From Dehalococcoidia bacterium (GTDB taxonomy: Bacteria; Chloroflexota; Dehalococcoidia; Dehalococcoidales; E44-bin46): a DNA stretch of 5,983 nucleotides. The translations under genes and the position numbers were made by a program. Location: the NCBI GenBank assembly GCA_030634425.1, contig DAOWAU010000045.1:1-5983 (forward strand), written 5' to 3'. Numbering within the stretch: the stretch's first letter is position 1; each line of letters begins with the position of its first letter. This document shows positions 1 through 5,746 of this stretch, piece by piece. Under the pieces are notes generated by a model. The model was not told where the DNA came from, ran no database searches, and worked only from the letters and a program-made list of their open reading frames with translations.

Positions 1-1
1 A

Positions 2-871
2 AACTGTGAGGGAACTGAACCTCCTTGTGGAGTGTGTCCTTCATGTCAGAAAATAGCTTCGGCCAAGCATGCTGACGTTCAGATTATAGGCTTGCCTGGG
101 GATGGGAATGCAGCTGAGGCCAAACCTCAGGCGGAAATCGGTATTGACCAGATTAGGCAGATGCAGCACTCAGCTAATTTGCCACCCTTTGAGGGTAGTT
201 GTAAGGTGTTTATTATTGATGGGGCTGAGCTCCTGTCCAATGAAGCGGCTAATTGCCTGCTTAAGACCTTGGAAGAGCCGGTGGGGAAGGTAATTTTTAT
301 TTTACTAACCATTAAGGAGAGGTTGCTGCCAGCCACTGTTATTTCTCGTTGCCAGCGGCTGGAGTTACCCCCGCTGGCAGCCGCTGAGATAGAGGCTGCT
401 CTTAATAGTCGCGGGGGCGTTGAGCCAGAAAAGGCTAGATTTCTGGCCAGACTTTCCCATGGCTGCCTGGGTTGGGCTCTATCGGCTACCGGTGATAGCG
501 GTGTGCTTCAACAGCGTGCTGAAAGGATGGACGGGTTGCTCGGCGTTATCGATGCTGATTGCGAGGAGCGTTTTGCTTATGCCGCCCAGTTGGCAGCTCA
601 GTTCGGTCAGAACAGGAGACTGGTCCAGGAGGTCCTGGATTTGTGGCTTGATTATTGGCGTGATTTGCTGTTAATTAAGATAGGGTGTGATGAGGCTATT
701 ACTAATGCTGATATGTTGGCGACACTGGTGGAGCAGGCCAGGGGTTATAATTTGGTTCAAATAAGAAGCTTTATTGATAGCATTCAAGCTGCTGGGGAAC
801 AGCTTAGGCAGAATGCCAATCCGCGGCTGGTGCTGGAGGTGTTAATGCTTAGTATACCTGAGGAGAGGTGA
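2..871 (+). CDS. holB: DNA polymerase III delta-prime subunit (clamp loader), 5' partial
   Basis: The reading frame is open from base 2, so the gene begins outside the window; 289 residues are visible. The delta-prime subunit is part of the clamp-loader complex that places the sliding clamp on primed DNA. Seen: a zinc knuckle at visible residues 2, 9, 12 and 15 (Cys-x6-Cys-x2-Cys-x2-Cys, preceded by Asn as is usual in DnaX/HolB proteins); a degenerate Walker B strand (KVFIIDGAELL) followed by NCLLKTLEEP; and the SRC motif (Ser-Arg-Cys, bases 344-352), which supplies the trans-acting arginine finger. The rest is the helical collar domain. The GTG at base 32 lies inside the zinc knuckle and is not the start. 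The P-loop region is off-window, so DnaX (tau/gamma) cannot be excluded from motifs alone, but the short C-terminus and the ricT neighbour favour HolB. Stop TGA at 869-871. Confidence 0.9.
   Translation, partial: NCEGTEPPCGVCPSCQKIASAKHADVQIIGLPGDGNAAEAKPQAEIGIDQIRQMQHSANLPPFEGSCKVFIIDGAELLSNEAANCLLKTLEEPVGKVIFILLTIKERLLPATVISRCQRLELPPLAAAEIEAALNSRGGVEPEKARFLARLSHGCLGWALSATGDSGVLQQRAERMDGLLGVIDADCEERFAYAAQLAAQFGQNRRLVQEVLDLWLDYWRDLLLIKIGCDEAITNADMLATLVEQARGYNLVQIRSFIDSIQAAGEQLRQNANPRLVLEVLMLSIPEER
865..871 (+). promoter_or_regulatory. Shine-Dalgarno sequence for ricT
   Basis: GAGGTGA is a seven-base match to the anti-Shine-Dalgarno complement and lies 7 nt before the ATG at 879. It overlaps the last codons and stop of holB, which suggests the two genes are co-transcribed and possibly translationally coupled. 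Confidence 0.75.
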
Positions 872-878
872 GTAAAAA

Positions 879-1709
879 ATGGCTGATATTGTTGGCATAC
901 GTTTCAAGAGGGCTGGCCGGGTATACTATTTCGACCCGGCGGGTGTTGAACTGGAGGTAGATGACCAGGTAGTGGTTAAGACAACACATGGCCTCGAGCT
1001 AGGATGTGTGGTCATTGCCCCTACGCAGGTGTTGGATAGCGAGGTAAGCGGACCATTGAAGTCGGTGGTGCGCAAGGCGACACCCGATGATATTAAGAAT
1101 GCCCAGGAACTTGAAATCAAGAGTAAAGAAGCTCTAGCTAAGTGTAGCGAGATGATTGATGAACTCAAGCTGCCAATGAAGCTGCTATCAGCGGAGTACG
1201 GACTTAATGGTAGGCGGCTCACCTTTTTCTTTAGCGCTGTCGAGAGGGTTGATTTCCGTGAGCTGGTTAAGCAGTTAAACAGCCATTTCAAGGTGCGGGT
1301 GGAACTACGGCAGGTGGGGTCTAGAGATGAGGCTAAGCTGTTAGGGGGCTTTGGCAGGTGTGGTCGTCCGCTATGTTGTATGAACTTCCTGAGTGAGTTT
1401 GCCCCTATTTCTATTAGAATGGCGAAGGAGCAGAGTTTACCACTTAACCCCATGAAGATATCAGGTATCTGCGGTCGCTTGATGTGCTGTTTGGCCTATG
1501 AGAGTGAGCTATACCATGTTATGAAGGGGAAATTGCCTAAGGAGGGGCAGCAAGTAGCTACTCATATGGGGCCCGCTAAGGTGCTTGGAAGTAATCCATT
1601 GAAGGAAACGGTTTTGGTTGAGTTAGAGAGTGGGGCGACTGTGGAATTGCCTCTCAGTGATATTACTATCGGGTCTAAGCCTCCCCCCAAAGCGGAGGAA
1701 AAGGACTGA
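879..1709 (+). CDS. ricT: PSP1-domain protein, RicT/YaaT family
   Basis: A complete 276-residue protein starting at ATG 879 behind a strong ribosome-binding site. It matches the RicT (YaaT) family. In Bacillus subtilis this protein forms a complex with RicA and RicF that binds [4Fe-4S] clusters and promotes RNase Y-dependent mRNA maturation, with effects on competence, biofilm and sporulation. Seen: the N-terminal segment (IVGIRFKRAGRVYYFDP) and two family cysteine clusters, Cys161/166/167 in RCGRPLCC and Cys198/203/204 in ICGRLMCC, joined by the conserved LNPMKISG stretch; the PSP1 domain spans roughly residues 60-145. All the expected cysteines are present, so cluster binding is plausible. 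The tail after about residue 265 is short, proline-rich and charged. holB-ricT adjacency is also found in Firmicutes. No ricA or ricF partner is visible in this window, so the exact role here is inferred. Confidence 0.9.
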   Translation: MADIVGIRFKRAGRVYYFDPAGVELEVDDQVVVKTTHGLELGCVVIAPTQVLDSEVSGPLKSVVRKATPDDIKNAQELEIKSKEALAKCSEMIDELKLPMKLLSAEYGLNGRRLTFFFSAVERVDFRELVKQLNSHFKVRVELRQVGSRDEAKLLGGFGRCGRPLCCMNFLSEFAPISIRMAKEQSLPLNPMKISGICGRLMCCLAYESELYHVMKGKLPKEGQQVATHMGPAKVLGSNPLKETVLVELESGATVELPLSDITIGSKPPPKAEEKD

Positions 1710-1735
1710 GTCGCTATCGATAGCCGGTCAGTTTT
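1705..1735. terminator. candidate bidirectional intrinsic terminator
   Basis: ACTGA (1705-1709) pairs with TCAGT (1728-1732) around a 12-base perfect palindrome, GCTATCGATAGC (1713-1724), with a short mismatched internal loop between the two paired segments. On the plus strand it runs into TTTT (1732-1735); on the minus strand the complement is followed by CCTTTTCC. It sits exactly where the two convergent genes meet and overlaps both stop codons. The U-tracts are short and the stem is interrupted, so efficiency is uncertain. Confidence 0.5.
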
Positions 1736-2246
1736 GAGTGGGGAGATATTTTTGCCATTCAATCTGGGTTTGTAGGTAGTGGTAGGGGATGTAGAACGGG
1801 ATGTTGCTGTGTGGGGGAGAAGGATGGTGAATTAATTTCATCCTAGCTTCCTTTGGAGTTCTCCCTGCCTTACGACGATTACAAGCAATACAGGCGCTAA
1901 CCACATTGTCCCAGGTGTGTTGACCTCCCCGATATCGTGGAATGACATGATCTAAGGTAAGCTGTCGGGTTTCCTTGCCACAATACTGGCAGGTATAGCG
2001 GTCGCGGTTGAAAACCTCAAGGCGAGTCAGCCTTCTTTCCGGTCGGGGGCGCTTAATCATGTAGGCTAGTCGGACTACTGAGGGCAGGGGAAAGGTATAA
2101 TTGGCTGAGTGGACAAATCCTGAACCATTTTCCAGCATCTCAGCCTTGCCTTGGTAGATTAACACTACTGCTCGCCGGGCTCGACATATGTTGAGCGGCT
2201 CATAGTTCTGATTTAGCACTAGAACAGGGAGGTTTATCATATCCAA
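1728..2246 (-). CDS. HNH endonuclease family protein
   Basis: A 172-residue protein of the McrA-like HNH nuclease family (zinc-stabilised beta-beta-alpha-metal fold). Seen: zinc ligands Cys86/Cys89 in YTCQYCG and Cys119/Cys122 in SACIACN; the catalytic Asp99-His100 in LTLDHVIPR; the RYRGGQHTWDNVV segment with His110 and Asn114; then CNRRKAGRTPKEA. The N-terminal 75 residues (LPVLVLNQNYEPL) form the extra domain typical of a widespread, chromosomally conserved, functionally undefined HNH subgroup. All metal and active-site residues are present, so it is probably active. I chose the TTG start at 2246 because a GGAG sequence lies 9 nt upstream; an in-frame ATG at 2240 (two codons later) would be 15 nt from it. 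It follows the helicase-loader gene by 73 nt, same strand. No methylase or specificity subunit is nearby, so a restriction role is not supported. Confidence 0.88.
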   Translation of the reverse strand: MDMINLPVLVLNQNYEPLNICRARRAVVLIYQGKAEMLENGSGFVHSANYTFPLPSVVRLAYMIKRPRPERRLTRLEVFNRDRYTCQYCGKETRQLTLDHVIPRYRGGQHTWDNVVSACIACNRRKAGRTPKEARMKLIHHPSPPHSNIPFYIPYHYLQTQIEWQKYLPTQN

Positions 2247-2255
2247 GGCTTCTTT

Positions 2256-2259
2256 CTCC
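2256..2259 (-). promoter_or_regulatory. Shine-Dalgarno sequence deciding the HNH gene start
   Basis: GGAG (followed by AAAG) on the minus strand is 9 nt from TTG 2246 and 15 nt from ATG 2240, so it favours the TTG as the initiation codon. Confidence 0.5.
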
Positions 2260-2272
2260 GCAGGGTCTTCTC

Positions 2273-2301
2273 ATTTTACTAGAAAACCTCTGGGGATACA
2301 A
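2273..2301 (-). promoter_or_regulatory. possible sigma70-type promoter for the HNH gene
   Basis: On the minus strand, TTGTAT (2301-2296) and TAAAAT (2278-2273) are separated by exactly 17 bases. The -10 matches TATAAT at 5 of 6 positions, but the -35 is weak (TTG conserved only). It lies in the only sizeable gap of the minus-strand block, upstream of the HNH gene. The HNH gene may therefore be transcribed independently as well as by read-through. Weak, short-motif evidence. Confidence 0.3.
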
Positions 2302-2319
2302 GACTTGGGTTTGGGCTTG

Positions 2320-3732
2320 TTAGCTGTAGCGCCCTTTCTTGCCGCCGCGAGATGTTTTCTTCTGGCTAGACGTGGCATCAGTCCGGTAATCAGGGGCGGT
2401 AATGTTAAATACCATGCTGATTTTAAGGTCTAAAAACCTGGAGAGTATAGGGCTATCAATTTCATCTGTCGAGGAACGGGTAGTGATTACTGTGGCCAGT
2501 CGGGCATTATAGCGGTGATTGATAATCTGGTAGAGTTTTTCCTGTGCCCAGGGGGTGGTTGTCTGCTCACCAAAGTCGTCTAGGATGAGCAGAGGAGCGG
2601 TCTTTACCTTTTCAAAGAGCTGGTCATAGGATACCTTGCTCTCGGGGCTGAAGGCGGAGCGCAGGTGGTCGAGGAAATCGGGTACCACCACGAACAGGGC
2701 AGGCTGGTTGGCTTGATATCGATAGTTAGCGATAGCCGCTGCCAGGTGGGTCTTACCACATCCGGTAGTCCCTTGTAATACCAGCCAGCCATCGGGCGAT
2801 TTGGCGAAATCAAAAGCAACACGAAACGCCTCCTTCAGATTCGCACGCTGCTCTAGCGGCAGGTTAACCCGCTTCCAGTCAAAGTTGTCAAAGGTCATAT
2901 TTTTTTGCAGCTCAAACTCGGGACCCCAGCCATATTCTAACGGGGCTTGCTTTTCCTCAACTACATATATATGGGACAAATCGGGGTCAGTGAGACGGGT
3001 GCGTATTCGGTCGTCAAGCTGTTCAATAGGTACGATAGTGACAATTACGGTAGGCAGTTCATTATTAAAGCGATAATTTAGTAGTTGCTCCAGTTTTTCT
3101 TTAGCCCAGGGGGTGGCAGTTTGAGTGCCTAGATCATCTAAAATTAGCAGCGGGGCATTGCGCACCTGGCCGAAGAACTCTTCGTAAGGCATCTCGCTCT
3201 CTGGGCCGAAGGCAGCGCGTAGACGGTCAAGGAGGTCAGGGGTGGAGATAAAAAAGGCAGGGCGACCTTGGGCGATACGTTCGTTGGCGATAGCCGCAGC
3301 CAGGTGGGTCTTACCGCAGCCGCTGGGGCCAACCAGGATTAGCCATCCTTTGGGCTCGGTGGCAAATGCTTTGGACGCTTGGTAAGCATGAGAGAATTGC
3401 TTCTGGTCGGCAGGATTTCCGCTCTTTCCTTGAGGAAGCAGGTTGTCGAAGGTGAAGCGAGCTAGCGAGCCCAGGTTACTATATCGTAATAGGCGGGCTT
3501 GGCGCTCTTTATCTACTTCTCCTTGGGTGCAGCGGCAGGCAATAACTCGGCTGAAATCTGGCTTCCCCGAGGGTAAGCGAGGGTGAACAAACCCTGCCCC
3601 TTTACAGATAAGACAGGCTGGACTTGATGGGGCTTCCTCTCCTTGTTCTTCAGCGCCTGACCAGGTGTCCGTATTTTTGCTTGATGTATTTATCTGGCGC
3701 TGCCTTTTTAATATCTCGCTGATATGATCCAC
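2320..3732 (-). CDS. DnaC/DnaI-like helicase loader with two tandem AAA+ domains
   Basis: A 470-residue protein of the DnaC/DnaI/IstB-type AAA+ ATPases, which bind the replicative helicase and load it onto DNA. Order: an N-terminal helix (ISEILKRQRQ); a probable zinc site, Cys40-x2-Cys43 and Cys66-x-Cys68; AAA+ module 1 from TFDN (94-97) with Walker A GPSGCGKT (135-142), Walker B LLILDD (195-200) and box VII Arg246 in RIRTRLTDP; AAA+ module 2 from TFDN (280-283) with Walker A GTTGCGKT (321-328), Walker B LLILDD (381-386) and Arg432 in LSRFLD; then a basic tail (SQKKTSRGGKKGRYS). Both ATP sites look intact. Single-domain loaders are about 250-330 residues, so this is an internal duplication. 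The start is GTG 3732, supported by AAGGA 7 nt upstream, and overlaps the preceding dnaD-like gene by 83 nt. Position after dnaB and a dnaD-like gene supports a primosome role rather than an IstB transposition helper; no transposase is present. Confidence 0.88.
   Translation of the reverse strand: MDHISEILKRQRQINTSSKNTDTWSGAEEQGEEAPSSPACLICKGAGFVHPRLPSGKPDFSRVIACRCTQGEVDKERQARLLRYSNLGSLARFTFDNLLPQGKSGNPADQKQFSHAYQASKAFATEPKGWLILVGPSGCGKTHLAAAIANERIAQGRPAFFISTPDLLDRLRAAFGPESEMPYEEFFGQVRNAPLLILDDLGTQTATPWAKEKLEQLLNYRFNNELPTVIVTIVPIEQLDDRIRTRLTDPDLSHIYVVEEKQAPLEYGWGPEFELQKNMTFDNFDWKRVNLPLEQRANLKEAFRVAFDFAKSPDGWLVLQGTTGCGKTHLAAAIANYRYQANQPALFVVVPDFLDHLRSAFSPESKVSYDQLFEKVKTAPLLILDDFGEQTTTPWAQEKLYQIINHRYNARLATVITTRSSTDEIDSPILSRFLDLKISMVFNITAPDYRTDATSSQKKTSRGGKKGRYS
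2425..3453. repeat. internal tandem duplication of the AAA+ module in the loader gene
   Basis: Copy 1 is 2983-3453 (residues 94-250) and copy 2 is 2425-2895 (residues 280-436). The motifs align without gaps at a constant offset of 558 bases (186 residues): TFDN, Walker A, Walker B, PWA and the box VII arginine. From the GWL before Walker A to the sensor-1 strand I count about 63 identical residues in roughly 104. At DNA level a 29-base P-loop block (2729-2757 and 3287-3315) differs at one base, and a 13-base block (2546-2558 and 3104-3116) is identical. Other stretches have diverged freely. Confidence 0.88.
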
Positions 3733-4363
3733 TCTCTTTTCCTTCTGATGACCAGCGCTCTAGAATTGCTGAAATATAGCTCCATTTACGCTTGTTCTGG
3801 TTGACCGCCTCTTTAATAGCATCCCTAATCCAGGTCTTGGGATAGAGCTTCTCAGCCTCACGTAGCTCGTCGGCAATCCTTGGGGTTATCATGCCGATAT
3901 TATCCTCATAATCTGTGAAAATGTCGGGTGGTTCCTCGGTCTCAATGGGGGTTGGTTCTCCAGTTTTTAACCCTGCGAGGGCGAGCTCGCCATTTCGAAT
4001 CTTAGCCACAGTCCGTCTGTCGGAGTCGGTATTGAGAAAATAAACATCCTCAGGTGCTCCGTTTCTATCTAATACGAGGTGGAGGAAGGTTCCCCGCTTG
4101 GCAGCCATTTCCAGGGCCTGGTGCAATACATCCTCTGGAGGCTTTGTTTCCTGCTTGAGGCTGCGCATTAAGCTCCTATTAGCTAACAGCTCCCGGTAGG
4201 TAATGAAGCGGGGATAGCCCCGTTTGCGGTAGAGTGCTCCCAGAAGATGGAGGGTTGTCTTAAGCTCAGCAATGTCGCTGATTTGGGGTAGTAGTGTGCT
4301 GAAGAAGAGGTTGGGTAATGGGGTAAACTCCGTCTTGGCTGGGAAACCAGTAAACTGCTTCAT
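3650..4363 (-). CDS. DnaD/DnaB_2-domain primosome protein
   Basis: A 237-residue protein resembling the DnaD/DnaB primosomal adaptor superfamily of Firmicutes, which links origin or fork recognition to helicase loading. Seen: an N-terminal region (about 15-110) with alpha-helical, winged-helix-like composition; an acidic, proline-containing linker (about 135-155); and a C-terminal DnaB_2-type domain (about 160-204) reading KTWIRDAIKEAVNQNKRKWSY and ending in the family signature YxxxIxxxW (Tyr196, Ile200, Trp204). A basic tail of about 33 residues follows. ATG 4363 overlaps the dnaB stop in ATGA, a classic sign of translational coupling; the upstream purine run is weak, which fits coupling. 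The last 27 codons overlap the loader gene. The family call rests mainly on the C-terminal signature. The N-terminal half is too divergent for me to assign to a named subgroup, so I leave the symbol empty. Confidence 0.82.
   Translation of the reverse strand: MKQFTGFPAKTEFTPLPNLFFSTLLPQISDIAELKTTLHLLGALYRKRGYPRFITYRELLANRSLMRSLKQETKPPEDVLHQALEMAAKRGTFLHLVLDRNGAPEDVYFLNTDSDRRTVAKIRNGELALAGLKTGEPTPIETEEPPDIFTDYEDNIGMITPRIADELREAEKLYPKTWIRDAIKEAVNQNKRKWSYISAILERWSSEGKESGSYQRDIKKAAPDKYIKQKYGHLVRR
3740..3744 (-). promoter_or_regulatory. Shine-Dalgarno sequence inside the dnaD-like gene, for the loader
   Basis: AAGGA on the minus strand is 7 nt from GTG 3732. It lies within dnaD-like coding sequence and is the main evidence that the loader starts at this GTG despite an 83-nt overlap. 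The N-terminal helix ISEILKRQR that follows also looks like a genuine loader N-terminus. Confidence 0.6.
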
Positions 4364-5745
4364 AATAGACTCGGCTCTTCGTTAGCAATATTTTCAAACT
4401 TGGCTAGTTTAGGTATGAAACGCAGGTTTGTTTGCCCTATAGGACCGTTGCGGTGCTTGGCAACTATAATCTCAGCCACGCCTTGCGGATATTCTTTATC
4501 TGGGTGCTCCCGTTCCCAGTCGTCCTTGGTCTTGTAGTAGTAATCATCACGGTAGATGAATAGGACCACATCAGCATCCTGCTCAATACTGCCGCTGTCA
4601 CGCAGGTCGGAAAGTTGAGGTTTATGCGAAGCCCGCCACTCCGTAGCTCGGCTGAGCTGGGATACCGCTATCACTGGCACATCGAGTTCGCGGGCTATAG
4701 CTTTAAGGGAGCGAGAGATGAAGCTGATCTCCTGAACCCTGTTTTCTCCTCTGACACCCTCTCCCTGCATCAGTTGGAGGTAGTCGACAACAATGAGGTC
4801 GATGCCGCGTTCGTAGTGGAGTCGTCGGGCTTTACTTCGCATCTCTACTACCCGGAGCTGAGGGGCATCATCGATATAGATGGGGGCTTCAGAGAGGATG
4901 CCGGTGGCATCCATAATCCCCTTTTCATCCTTTTCACTGTGGAGCCCAAGGCGAACCTGTCTCAGATTGACTCCAGATTCGCTGGATAGCAGGCGTAGCA
5001 CCAGTGGCTCCCGTGCCATCTCCAGGCTGAACAGGGCGACGCAGGCTCCCTGGTCTACAGCAGCATTTCTGGCGACGTTAAGGGCCAGACTGGTTTTGCC
5101 CATGCTGGGTCTACCAGCAATGATAATCAGGTCAGAGCGCTGGAACCCGCTGAGAAATTCATCTAGCCCGGCGAAGCCTGATAGCGCATAGGGGACTGGC
5201 TCAGGGTGGCCTTCTTCGGCGGCTGGGCCGGGAGCGCTGGTTTCAAAATACTTGTCTAGCACTTGGCGAATGTGAATAAAGTCCCGGGGGGTTTGCCCGT
5301 GGCGCAGTTTAAAGAGGACGTCCTCAGCCCGGCTAAGGCTGGCTTCAGCGTCGGGGTCAGCCTCGTAACCGATGGCGGCAATTTGGCTGCCGGCATTAAT
5401 GAGGTAACGCATTACTGATAGGCGATAAACAATTTGAGCATAGTGGTCAATATCTAGAGAGGTAGGGACTATGGATATCAGGTGACTTAAATAGGCGGCA
5501 CCGCCACATGGTTCTAGTTTTTTCTGGCGGTCTAACTCTTGAGCTACTGTAATCTGGTTTATCGCTTCATTGCGTTGAGAAAGAGCTAAACATGCCCCGT
5601 ATATCCATTTATTTCGTTCGCTGTAGAAGTCCGGCTGGCTTAGGAAGGTGGCAATTCTATAGATTGCCGCGCCGTCTATCAGCAGCGAGCCGATTACCGC
5701 TTCCTCAGCATCAATATCATGGGGGGGCAACTTATCACTAGTCAA
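4360..5745 (-). CDS. dnaB: replicative DNA helicase DnaB
   Basis: A complete 461-residue hexameric 5'-3' replicative helicase of normal family length. Seen: the N-terminal DnaB_N domain beginning PPHDIDAEEAVIGSLLID (residues 7-24) and extending to about 110; a linker helix; and a RecA-type motor domain from about 187. The motor has Walker A GRPSMGKTS (211-219), catalytic Glu242 in SLEM, Walker B DLIVVDYLQL (316-325), the DNA-binding segment QLSDLRDSGSIEQDADVV (377-394) and the trans-acting KHRNGP (430-435 region, Arg432). All key catalytic residues are present and there is no intein. The start is TTG 5745; no in-frame ATG precedes the conserved PPHD motif, and AGGAG lies 10 nt upstream. It starts 1 nt after the rplI stop and its TGA overlaps the next ATG, so it is part of one transcription unit. 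rplI-dnaB is a widely conserved gene pair. Confidence 0.97.
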   Translation of the reverse strand: MTSDKLPPHDIDAEEAVIGSLLIDGAAIYRIATFLSQPDFYSERNKWIYGACLALSQRNEAINQITVAQELDRQKKLEPCGGAAYLSHLISIVPTSLDIDHYAQIVYRLSVMRYLINAGSQIAAIGYEADPDAEASLSRAEDVLFKLRHGQTPRDFIHIRQVLDKYFETSAPGPAAEEGHPEPVPYALSGFAGLDEFLSGFQRSDLIIIAGRPSMGKTSLALNVARNAAVDQGACVALFSLEMAREPLVLRLLSSESGVNLRQVRLGLHSEKDEKGIMDATGILSEAPIYIDDAPQLRVVEMRSKARRLHYERGIDLIVVDYLQLMQGEGVRGENRVQEISFISRSLKAIARELDVPVIAVSQLSRATEWRASHKPQLSDLRDSGSIEQDADVVLFIYRDDYYYKTKDDWEREHPDKEYPQGVAEIIVAKHRNGPIGQTNLRFIPKLAKFENIANEEPSLL

Positions 5746-5746
5746 T

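Noticed and set aside
2..871. Reading the partial first gene as dnaX (tau/gamma)
   Set aside because: The zinc knuckle and SRC motif fit both, but the short C-terminal region and the directly following ricT gene match holB; the P-loop that would decide is outside the window.
926..1453. A 175-codon open frame on the minus strand, antisense to ricT
   Set aside because: Serine/leucine-rich translation with no recognisable domain, entirely within a well-conserved ricT coding region on the other strand; a shadow frame.
2200..2274. Short minus-strand frame from ATG 2274 (24 codons) as a leader peptide for the HNH gene
   Set aside because: No clear ribosome-binding site or attenuator-like structure; it overlaps the HNH start out of frame and is short enough to arise by chance.
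2299..2320. Inverted repeat ACAAG / CTTGT downstream of the loader gene as a terminator
   Set aside because: Only a 5-bp AT-containing stem with a loop of about 12 bases and no U-tract; too weak to call.
2801..3076. A 91-codon open frame on the plus strand, antisense to the loader gene
   Set aside because: Low-complexity serine/arginine-rich translation, contained in a gene with clear AAA+ motifs on the other strand.
2320..3732. Loader gene as an IstB-type transposition helper
   Set aside because: No istA-like transposase, terminal inverted repeats or target duplication are visible, and the gene sits in a coupled operon with dnaB and a dnaD-like gene.
4615..4989. A 124-codon open frame on the plus strand, antisense to dnaB
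   Set aside because: It covers the conserved motor domain of DnaB on the opposite strand and shows no domain features or convincing ribosome-binding site.
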